From: Symsagittifera roscoffensis
Lineage: Eukaryota > Xenacoelomorpha > Acoela > Convolutidae
Direction of reading: 5' to 3'
DNA length: 64,000 nt
Assembly: GCF_963678635.1 (NCBI RefSeq)
Contig: NC_087065.1
Span: 70,701,573 to 70,765,572 of the forward strand
The notes under the pieces are model-generated. The model had not been told where the DNA came from. It worked only from the letters and a program-made list of their open reading frames with translations, and searched no databases. The position numbers were made by a program, and so were the translations under genes. Within the stretch, counting starts at the first letter, position 1; each line of letters begins with the position of its first letter. Of this stretch, positions 11,544 to 19,625 are shown piece by piece.

Positions 11544-12455
11544 TGTGCCAGTCGGTCATATTTGGAAGTTTGACCTTGAGAGAAGCAAAAAACACTTAAT
11601 TTTGGGGTGAAATTTAATTTTTCAAAAATTCGAATGGAGCCTGTCATGCACAATTTTCTCGCGATAACTGAAAGTCAAAAAAAAGAAGTCAGAACAATCG
11701 AGTGACAATCGCGGGAAAGTTGCAAGATAAATCAGTAGGAAATTGCTATTCGCAATTTCCGTCACAGTAATAATCTAGAGTAGAGCTGTCCCATTCGAAA
11801 CAGAAAGAAGCGTATTCCCACGAACTGGATTATTGTGACTTGACTGGAGTATTATTCTAAACTGGACTAGAGTGAACCTTCGGTGGAAAGGTGGACAGCT
11901 TGAGTGTCCCAATGGTTCACGAGAAACTATAGTCTAGAGTACAAACTTGTTCTTGTTGTTAAAACTGACAAACATTAAACTCATTTTAGTTACATTATTT
12001 AATTCTCGAGTTAATTACCGACTGAAGTACTTCCCTTTCTTGAGCGTGCTACAATGTGAGTACTAATTAAAATTTATAGAGTGTGTTTTATAATTGTTAT
12101 GTTGAGGTAAGGCGAGTTTTAGGTTGATCCATCTGAAATTGATCAAAGTTCCACTGTCTAATAAAAAGTAACTTAACGGATTGTTCCAACCCGGTTTTTA
12201 ATGGCGTTTATGTATTTTGGGTATCTAGAGACCTAAGTATGAGGACGTTCTTAATTCTAGAGTGGGGGGGGGATATTTTAGTAGTAGCCTTTAAGCTGTA
12301 ACGGGTCGTAGTCTCATGTCACAAACGAACCGAATTGGCTCCGACTGATTTGAGGTAGAAAAACACAAGAGATAGTGTCCTTGACTCTTGAGCCAATAGT
12401 TATAGGGCCTATTTTTCTTAAGCCTCATGTGTGACTGCAGTAGACGAATGTTACA
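11544..12455 (+). repeat. 5' LTR of the giant element
   Basis: 912 bp, starting TGTGCC and ending GTTACA, nearly identical to 33,481-34,393. The boundaries were set where the two copies diverge at each end. It carries a striking density of CTNGAG hexamers (about nine), most followed by T. A poly-G run (about 9 G) lies near 12,263. Confidence 0.93.
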
Positions 12456-12466
12456 TAGTGTTTTTA

Positions 12467-12481
12467 TGGCGCTCCTGGGTG
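12467..12481 (+). promoter_or_regulatory. Primer-binding site, tRNA-Asn-like
   Basis: TGGCGCTCCTGGGTG starts 11 bases after the LTR end. Its complement ends in CCA and has the layout of a tRNA 3' end (CACCC of the T stem, acceptor, G discriminator). It is nearly the 3' end of animal tRNA-Asn; the difference is an inverted CT/TC pair in the acceptor. The same 15-mer occurs after the LTRs of the second family at 47,447, and with one change at 37,938. That independent reuse makes the assignment strong. Confidence 0.75.
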
Positions 12482-12950
12482 TTTACGACATCAAGACTAC
12501 GGAGTCGAACCCACTTGAGACAGCTTCGGGCTGAATGCCCATTCTAGAGTACCGGCGGTGCGGTTCGACAGGAACGTGCAAACCTTCCGGTTGTACCGTG
12601 ATAGCTTTTTAAGAAAACTCGAGAAAACTTCCTGGTACGCTCTCCGAACGAGGCTTAGCTAACCGAGTAAAGGGGGGCAACTATGGGGACAAAAACACGA
12701 GCAAAAAGACAAAAAGCAAAACAAAAACAAAAAAAAAGACTAGAAAAAGGAACAAAAACCATAAAACGAAAAAAGACAGTGACTTTGACACCAGATTAGT
12801 TAGATCAAACCTTTATATTAATTAAATAGTATACCCATACTGTTTTACAAGTTCGATCGTTTCGATCAACCTAGCAATTTAACCCAGTAACCTTAATAAA
12901 GAGCCCGAGTGTGGGGCGTTGTCAAGGGTTTTCAGATAGCTTGGAACTTA

Positions 12951-13143
12951 GCTGAACCAATAGGAGACTTGACTGGAAGAGGTGACCAGCCGAGTGGGAA
13001 AGTGGTTCAGGAGCACTTGAGCTGAACCAATAGGAGACTTGACTGGAAGAGGTGACCAGCCGAGTGGGAAAGTGGTTCAGGAGCACTTGAGCTGAACCAA
13101 TAGGAGACTGGACTGGAAGAGGTGACCAGTCGAGTGGGAAAGT
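12951..13143 (+). repeat. Tandem 70-bp repeat, 2.8 copies
   Basis: Units start at 12,951, 13,021 and 13,091, each opening GCTGAACCAATAGGAGACT. The first two are identical by eye, so the duplication is recent. The third differs at a few bases and is truncated near 13,143. Confidence 0.9.
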
Positions 13144-14065
13144 AGCCAAGAAGGATTTGGCAGTTCTCGAGTTCTCAAGTTGGGCAGAACGGGTATCGTT
13201 AAAATTCACATTACATTATAGGAAATAAGTGTAAAATTGGATAAGCGATATCCCCCGGTTTTGAGAAACGTTTTTACTTGAGCAGGCCTGGAGACAGGTC
13301 TACGGTTTTCTCTTGAGAGGTTTAGCACCCGGCGCTTAAAGTAATTTTAGGCTTAAGAAGGGGGGCTAAAAAGGGGGGAGGTTAGAAGGGGTGCTGGTTA
13401 AGTTAGAGGTTGGCGGTTGTAAATTGTAAAAAGGGGGGAAATTAGAGTAACTAATTAGTCGACATCGTTGATTTAGTTACATTAGTCATTTACACGCGTT
13501 GGTCATAGGAAGCGGATATCCAAAATTGGAATTAGGTTAAGGTAGGTACCCTGGTCGGATCGGTAGGGGGGAACGGACATAGACAGTTTTTGTGATACCC
13601 CATAAGATCGCTAGCAGGGGGGAAGGAAACGCGTGGCAATTAGGTACCAGACATTTTTTCGATAGAAGGTAGACATTTGTCACCTTTGAATTTTAGGTGG
13701 GCTCATCTTTCCGTTTTTATTACTTTTTCTAGCCTGGATTTTTGTTGCATTTTGGTGAGGATTTGTGTTTAGTTTTTATACGAACAGGTGATCACAAGAT
13801 ACCTGCGCACAGGTTTTGGTCTCAAGTTGCTTGGAACATTGAAAAAGAGGTAATTAAAAAAAAATAAGAAAAAGGGGGTCAGCATTTGGCTTTTAAGAGA
13901 GGGTTTTTGGAAAAATTTTACAAGAGCTTGAGTGGTGGTACAAGATACAGTGAATCAAGAAGTCCCCATAACGAAGAAGAAAGAGGTCCCACCGCTCAGA
14001 CACTTGTCAACAGTCTTGGGACAGTGCCAAAGAAGTCCTGGGACAGTGTTGGACCAGAACAGTCT

Positions 14066-14790
14066 TGATACAGTCTTGGGACAGTGGTCTTGGGTCAGTG
14101 GTCTTGGGACAGTGGTCTTGGGACAGTGGTCTTGGGACAGTGGTCTTGGGACAGTGGTCTTGGGACAAGGGTCTTGGGACAGGGTCTTGGAACAGTGGTC
14201 TTGGGACAGTGGTCTTGGGACAAGGGTCTTGGGACAGGGTCTTGGGACAGTGGCCTTGGGACAGTGGTCTTGGGACAGTGGTCTTGGGACAAGGGTCTTG
14301 GGACAGGGTCTTGGGACAGTGGTCTTGGGACAGTGGTCTTGGGACAGGGGTCTTGGGACAGGGTCTTGGGACAAGGGTCTTGGGACAGTGGTCTTGGGAC
14401 AGTGGTCTTGGGACAAGGGTCTTGGGACAGGGTCTTGGGACGAGGGTCTTGGGACAGTGGTCTTGGGACAGTAGTCTTGGGACACTAGCCTTGGGATAGT
14501 AGTCTTGGGACAGTAGTCTTGGGACACTAGCCTTGGGACAGTAGTCTTGGGACACTAGCCTTGGGACACTAGCCTTGGGACAGTAGTCTTGGGACACTAG
14601 CCTTGGGACAGTAGTCTTGGGACACTAGCCTTGGGACACTAGCCTTGGGACAGTAGTCTTGGGACACTAGCCTTGGGACAGTAGTCTTGGGACACTGGTC
14701 TTGGGACACTAGCCTTGGGACAGCAGTCTTGGGACACTGGTCTTGGGACACTAGCCTTGGGACAGTAGCCTTGGGATAGTACTCTCAGGA
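14066..14790 (+). repeat. 14-bp minisatellite in the retroelement leader, about 50 copies
   Basis: The unit is CTTGGGACAGTGGT with variants CTTGGGACAAGGGT, CTTGGGACAGGGT (13 bp), CTTGGGACAGTAGT and CTTGGGACACTAGC. Variants are arranged in blocks: GTGGT and AGGGT types first, GTAGT and CTAGC types later, which implies higher-order duplication. Looser copies ('ctgggacagtg', 'cttgggacagta') extend the array to about 14,015 and 14,890. Open frames on both strands here are by-products of the period and stop-free unit. Confidence 0.95.
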
Positions 14791-15162
14791 CAAGGGTCTT
14801 GGGACACTGACGAAGTACTGGGACAATACCGAACAGTCTTGGGACAGTAGAAAGAAGCCTGGGACGGTACAAAGAAGAGTAGGGACGGTAACTGGAAGTC
14901 TTAGGACAGTATAAAAATTGAAGTAAAAATACAACAAGTTGTTTTAAGACAGAATTAAGACAGAACAAGACTAATTGGAACCCGGTACGGTTGGGACCAC
15001 AAATAAAGAAAGTTACTCGAAGATTTTAGAGAACTGGAACAAGGTTTATATCACGTTGTATATTTTCTTTTAAGAATTTGTTTCCACAAAATTTTTTTTA
15101 TTCTTGGAATAGAATTGTGTATATAATAATATTGTAAATAAGAGCAATTGTAAATAGAAATA

Positions 15163-15756
15163 ATGAGACGGAGTAGGGTACCGGTGCTTGAAAAAAGGTC
15201 AAGTGGATCAAACACGAAATATAAATCGTCGCTGCGTGGAACGACATCAAGGGGCCCAAGCAAAACAAAAAATAACTTTTCAGTTAGCATGGTCAGCACG
15301 AGGAGTGGCACCGAGAGCAAGACGCGAGAAGATGCGAGGGAAAAACAGGTGGAGCCTACAATCGAAATCGACCTAGAGACACCAGACCAGAGCGTAGATG
15401 AACTGGAGAAAAAGACGACGGAGTCAACTCCAATGCCCAATGCAGAAGAACCAAACCCGAAACCCATAGAGTTCTCACCAATAGACAATGTGGAAGATGC
15501 AATAGTCAACACCGAAGAAACGGTGAAAGAAGACTCTCAAGTAAAAAAGACATCTTTTACAGAAAGGTTGGCGATGATGGTCGGAATAAAAACGAAAGAA
15601 AACATGACTGAAGAACCAAAAGCTGAAAGAGCACGAACATTTGGGACAGTGAGCACGAAGACGACAGAAGCCAATCCAAGAGAGAACAAAATAAAGCAGA
15701 AGCTACGGCCGAAGACAGACCGACGGCTGACCATGAAGAGGCTACTATTGAGCTAG
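15163..15756 (+). CDS. gag: gag, N-terminal part (frame 1)
   Basis: A 197-residue frame starting MRRSRVPVLEKRSS. It is a basic then acidic, Ser/Thr/Glu-rich sequence without a recognisable fold, as expected of a Gypsy gag N-terminus. It ends at a stop at 15,754-15,756. The next gag segment is open in frame 3 from 15,627, so a -1 shift somewhere in 15,627-15,753 would join them. No canonical slippery heptamer is present in that overlap, so an inactivating single-base change is as likely as programmed shifting. Codon use is G/A-rich, unlike the A/T-rich surroundings. The start resembles the conserved small peptide that opens the gag region of the second family (42,200 and 46,181). Confidence 0.65.
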   Translation: MRRSRVPVLEKRSSGSNTKYKSSLRGTTSRGPSKTKNNFSVSMVSTRSGTESKTREDAREKQVEPTIEIDLETPDQSVDELEKKTTESTPMPNAEEPNPKPIEFSPIDNVEDAIVNTEETVKEDSQVKKTSFTERLAMMVGIKTKENMTEEPKAERARTFGTVSTKTTEANPRENKIKQKLRPKTDRRLTMKRLLLS

Positions 15757-15761
15757 GTGAC

Positions 15762-18146
15762 TTGATGGCGAAACTGAATCAGATCGACAAAAAACTGAAG
15801 CACAGCGAAGAGGACAGAGAAGTGATAAGAAAAGAATTAAGATACAACAAACACGAGTATCTGGATAGTTATTTTAACCTGGCTAAGGCAACAGATGAGA
15901 GACTCAAGGAGATGTCAGATAAGGTAGAAACCACCAATGAAGAACGAGATAAGAACATCAAAAAAGATATGCAACAGTTGAAAAACCGATATGATGATGT
16001 CAACAGCCAATTAGGTAGCCTGGAAAAGAGAATGGACACAATGAGCAAGAATCAGGCCGAAAGTTCATGTGCAATACAGACGAAATTGGATGCAATCTTG
16101 AGAAATTCTACCTCACAAGAAAGACCGGCAGCGGATCGCACGCAAGGCACCAGAGTTGACTTTGTGGAACCACAAAGGGGCAAACGGCAATCGACACCGT
16201 TGCCCTTAACCCGGGATACGGTGAGCATAGCACCAACAGCTGCTAAAACAATCATGAAGAATGGAACGTCAAGTACAACGACTTGCCCGGGGGACTCAAC
16301 AGCTAACAGCAACGCAGGTCCGGATGCTATGACATGGGCAAGCACTTGGGAGATGATGAACAGGACTCTAGAGGCCTTCGCCACGAGGAACACTGACTCG
16401 AGCGATAGGAGGGACGGAAAATCAAGAAAAACTTTCAAGAAGCCAAAGGAATTCAAAGACGACTCCGATGGATGCATCGACACTTGGGTGGAAGTGATGA
16501 GATTACACCTAGAGCAAGATAACTTAAATGATGAAAGACAAGCATGCACAGCCATACTCAGCAACTTAGAAGACACGGCATTAAAATGCGTGGTCGCAAA
16601 GAAAGAAGAAGAACGCGACACCGCGGACAAGATCTTCGAGATATTGCTGAATCGATTCGGGTCAGGCATGAAGGGTCACCAAGCGATGATGCGATTTGAA
16701 AAGAGAAGGCAGAGGGACGAAGAGTCAATAGATCGGTTCCTAGATGATCTCGAGAGCTTGAGAAGAAGGAGTGACCCAGAGGAGTCGACAAACAGAAGAA
16801 ACTTTAGCATTGCCTCGAAGTTCATTGATGGGGTAAAAAGTGACGACTTAAGGACAATGTTAGCAACATACTACACATTGTCGAAAGACAGCGCACCAAC
16901 CCCAGAAGAAATGAGACAGAAATCAAGGAAATACATGCTGATGAAGCCCAAGAAATACACATATTCAGAAAACAGGAACACACAGGGGGGAGGCCAACCC
17001 CAGAGGTCATCATGGTACAAACCTAGAGATGATATGGACAAGCGCAGATCATGCGCGAACTGCGGGTCAGCGGACCACCACGTGACTGACTGCACAACAT
17101 ACAAACAAGGCATGAAGAGCCTAGGATACGCACCGGATGAGGAGGACATGAGCCAGATGGAGAAACACGAGTACTATAATGGCTTAATCATCAAGATAGG
17201 CGCTAGATGCTTCTTCTGTAACCAGGAGGGGCACTTCAGAATGGATTGTCCCTTGTTCTGGGAAGCGGTCAAGGACCAGAGTCACCCCAAACATAAGTTG
17301 GCATTAGCGGCGGTGCAGAATCAGCGGAACAGGCAAAACGAGTTTGAATCGAGGAACTTAGGAGCACCAAGCACGGAATTGCCAACGAAGACAGTGAAAG
17401 CTGTAACACATGTTAATGGCGCGATAGAATCCGCGGCCGGGAATTCTCTAGAGATAAATTATGAGAAAGCGGCGACGGAGGCAATTGCCAAAGTGAAACA
17501 GGATCTGGCTGCGAAAGAAATAGAGCAACGATTAAAGCTGGAGATCGAAAGACAGAATTTTAACGAAGCATTAACCGGATCGAACCCGACACCAGAGGCT
17601 GTACCGGGCTCAACAAAAACCGGGAATTGTAACACTGTAAAAATGGTGACGGGAAAGCCATTCGGCATATCGAAAATTGGGGCGAGAGTAATGTCGATAA
17701 TCACAGTGGGCGGCCACGAGGTAACCAGAAACTTGAGCGAACCGAGCGACCAGACAATAATGCACATTGACGTGTACGCAGATTACTTGAGTTGTATAAG
17801 CCCACAAACGACTTCTAGAGCGTTGAGAGCACTACTCATGAGAGGGGGCAGCAAGTCGGTACGTGTTGATAACAGATATACTGAAGCTTATGGTCCACAC
17901 GAGGTGATGCTAAATATAGATGGGATCAACATATATACCAAGACAATGATAACATGTGACGAAGACCTAATTGGGCAAATCTACGTAGGCAAAGAAGAGT
18001 TGAAAGTGAGATCGATTGGACACTGCGCCATGCTTGAAGAAGATGCAATGCATATCGGGACGGAGGCAGAGGTGACAGGGCACGTGCTAGATATAAGTGG
18101 CAAAAAGACTCAGTTGCGTGGGTTATTGATACGGGAGCAGTCTTGA
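15762..18146 (+). CDS. gag: gag capsid and nucleocapsid plus a retropepsin-like pseudodomain (frame 3)
   Basis: The frame is open from 15,627. Residues about 1-110 (from 15,762) form a charged coiled coil. Residues about 220-400 match the retrotransposon capsid layout: 'IDTWVEVMRLHLEQ', 'AILSNLEDTALKCV', 'FLDDLESLRRRSDP'. Two CCHC zinc knuckles follow: C-x2-C-x4-H-x4-C at 17,052-17,093 and 17,208-17,249. The C-terminal 160 residues (from about 17,690) look like a retropepsin fold in which the catalytic DTG is replaced by DVY ('HIDVYADYLSCIS', D at 17,769), with a late 'IYVGKEEL' in place of the usual ILGxDxL. The true protease lies just downstream in frame 2, reached by a -1 shift in 18,038-18,143. 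Confidence 0.8.
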   Translation: MMAKLNQIDKKLKHSEEDREVIRKELRYNKHEYLDSYFNLAKATDERLKEMSDKVETTNEERDKNIKKDMQQLKNRYDDVNSQLGSLEKRMDTMSKNQAESSCAIQTKLDAILRNSTSQERPAADRTQGTRVDFVEPQRGKRQSTPLPLTRDTVSIAPTAAKTIMKNGTSSTTTCPGDSTANSNAGPDAMTWASTWEMMNRTLEAFATRNTDSSDRRDGKSRKTFKKPKEFKDDSDGCIDTWVEVMRLHLEQDNLNDERQACTAILSNLEDTALKCVVAKKEEERDTADKIFEILLNRFGSGMKGHQAMMRFEKRRQRDEESIDRFLDDLESLRRRSDPEESTNRRNFSIASKFIDGVKSDDLRTMLATYYTLSKDSAPTPEEMRQKSRKYMLMKPKKYTYSENRNTQGGGQPQRSSWYKPRDDMDKRRSCANCGSADHHVTDCTTYKQGMKSLGYAPDEEDMSQMEKHEYYNGLIIKIGARCFFCNQEGHFRMDCPLFWEAVKDQSHPKHKLALAAVQNQRNRQNEFESRNLGAPSTELPTKTVKAVTHVNGAIESAAGNSLEINYEKAATEAIAKVKQDLAAKEIEQRLKLEIERQNFNEALTGSNPTPEAVPGSTKTGNCNTVKMVTGKPFGISKIGARVMSIITVGGHEVTRNLSEPSDQTIMHIDVYADYLSCISPQTTSRALRALLMRGGSKSVRVDNRYTEAYGPHEVMLNIDGINIYTKTMITCDEDLIGQIYVGKEELKVRSIGHCAMLEEDAMHIGTEAEVTGHVLDISGKKTQLRGLLIREQS

Positions 18147-19318
18147 GCGTCATACCAATCGAAACTTGGGAAAGTATGGGCTTTGACAAAGGTGACTTGA
18201 TAGACTCGAGAATACGGCTGTCAGCTGCAAACAAAGGGGCCCTTCGGGTGCTGGGCAGGACGCCGATAATAGCCCTCAATTTGGGGGAACGTAACCTGTG
18301 GATGAGCTTTATCGTGGTAGAAAACCTAGATGAATCTGAACAATTCATTTTGGGCAGAGACCTCATCAGGAATTTCGACGTAACGATTGACCTAAATAAC
18401 GCAATGTTCAGGATACGGAACCCGGATAGGAGGTACGCAATCAAACCGGTAAATTTAATAATGGCAAATGAAAACAAAGCACCGGTATTCTTGAGTAGGA
18501 GGGTGAGGCTAAAAGCTAATGAAGCGGCAATCGTAAGCTTGGGGATGAAAAATTACAATGAACTAAGTGACAACAAGCAAGTGTGTATAGTTCCAAATCC
18601 TAATAGTCAAAGTGCTGCTGTTTTAGGAAGATCATTCTCGATAACGAAGAGCGGCCTCTTCGTCAGTGTCTTGTTGAATACCCTTGATATACCGATCACG
18701 ATACAGAGAGGGAGGAAACTGGGATATGCTTTACCGGTTAAAACTCGATATGAAACGATTGAGAACTCAAAACAAAATGAAGTTGTTGATTGTCCCAATC
18801 ACAGGGACAAAATTTGTATCTTGAGACGATTGCAGAAAATAAAAGTTTCTTCAGGTCTTATTAAATCACTTAAGTCAGAAACGGACGATGGGCTGTCGAG
18901 CTGTTCGAACTTTCCAGAGCGACCCACACTAGATGAAATGCAAACTGATAAACCGGTTCTGCCGGAGATTGAACATTTGAGGGGCAAACTGAAAGATGAA
19001 CAGCTCGAAGCCATCAAGGACGTACTAGAGAGGAACGAGGAAGTTTTTTCGAGGCATAAGGTGGATATCGGGTGTTGTAATTTCGTTGAGCATGAAATAG
19101 AACTTGAGGAAAACGCGGTACCACACAGGGAGGGGGCGAGGCGCATGACCCCACACAAATCGGACGCGTGTAGAAAAGAGATCGAGACGTTACTAGAGAT
19201 GGAAACGGATGCCGTTTGGGCTTTGCAATGCCACAGCCACGTTTCAGCGGTTGATGGCACACGCGCTGATAGGCGTAACAAAGAAGTATGGCAACCTGGT
19301 AATGTGCTACGTGGATGA
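18038..19318 (+). CDS. pol: pol: aspartic protease and start of RT (frame 2), truncated by a deletion
   Basis: The frame-2 reading opens after a stop at 18,035-18,037. It gives the retropepsin active site 'VIDTGAVLSVIP' (DTG at 18,128-18,136), then 'LGRTPIIALNLG' and 'FILGRDLIRNFDVTI'. After a linker comes the usual lead-in to Gypsy RT ('HEIELEENAVPHREGARRM', 'KEIETLLEM'). At about 19,195-19,205 the reading jumps straight to the middle of RT, in another frame. The fingers and the first palm motifs, including the first catalytic aspartate, are missing. The stretch after about 19,205 in this frame is read-through nonsense ending at 19,318. Confidence 0.8.
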   Translation, partial: RRCNAYRDGGRGDRARARYKWQKDSVAWVIDTGAVLSVIPIETWESMGFDKGDLIDSRIRLSAANKGALRVLGRTPIIALNLGERNLWMSFIVVENLDESEQFILGRDLIRNFDVTIDLNNAMFRIRNPDRRYAIKPVNLIMANENKAPVFLSRRVRLKANEAAIVSLGMKNYNELSDNKQVCIVPNPNSQSAAVLGRSFSITKSGLFVSVLLNTLDIPITIQRGRKLGYALPVKTRYETIENSKQNEVVDCPNHRDKICILRRLQKIKVSSGLIKSLKSETDDGLSSCSNFPERPTLDEMQTDKPVLPEIEHLRGKLKDEQLEAIKDVLERNEEVFSRHKVDIGCCNFVEHEIELEENAVPHREGARRMTPHKSDACRKEIETLLEMETDAVWALQCHSHVSAVDGTRADRRNKEVWQPGNVLRG

Positions 19319-19622
19319 CGTGGTAATAGCGACGCCAACACTGGAAGACCACATTGAGAGACTTGACGAAGTGTTTGCATGCATGAAGAGGTCGGGGCTA
19401 AAGTGTAAACCATCAAAGTGCGAGATACTCAAGGACTCAATAAAATACTTGGGCAGGATGGTAGACAAGCACGGCATTAGACCTGATACGGACGCCGTGG
19501 AAGCAGTCCTGACCTGGAAATCACCGAAGACAGAGCACCAGTTGATGAGCTTCCTGGGTTTCGCTAACTATTATAGAGAGTTCATCAAAGGCTATGCAGA
19601 CAAGGTATACCCGATGCAATAA
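19206..19622 (+). pseudogene. pol: pol: remaining RT palm and connection (frame 3), internally deleted and nonsense-interrupted
   Basis: It resumes at the RT motif 'MPFGLCNATATFQRLM' and contains the catalytic 'CYVDD' box (YVDD at 19,308-19,319), the 'GLKCKPSKCE' and 'KYLGRMVDKHGI' motifs and the thumb/connection 'LMSFLGFANYYREFI'. Roughly 130 codons expected upstream are absent, so this RT cannot be functional. A TAA at 19,620-19,622 interrupts the frame; the same frame continues into RNase H four bases later, so this is a nonsense change rather than the natural end. Confidence 0.85.
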
Positions 19623-19625
19623 TTA

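Larger units (their letters stand above)
12482..15162 (+). other. Long untranslated leader of the giant element
   Basis: About 2.7 kb between the PBS and gag. It holds an A-rich stretch (12,685-12,790), three 70-bp direct repeats, several G-run tracts (GGGGGG near 13,365, 13,431, 13,567 and 13,616), and the 14-bp minisatellite at 14,066-14,790. No convincing coding sequence is seen: the long open frames here run on both strands through the minisatellite simply because its unit lacks stop codons. Confidence 0.7.

Noticed and set aside
13932-14968. Long open frames on both strands encoding repeats such as 'WDSGLGTVVLGQ' or 'CPKTTVPRPLSQD'
   Set aside because: They all run through the 14-bp minisatellite. 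The unit has no stop codon in any frame and its length shifts the frame at each step, so all frames look alike. No independent coding evidence exists.
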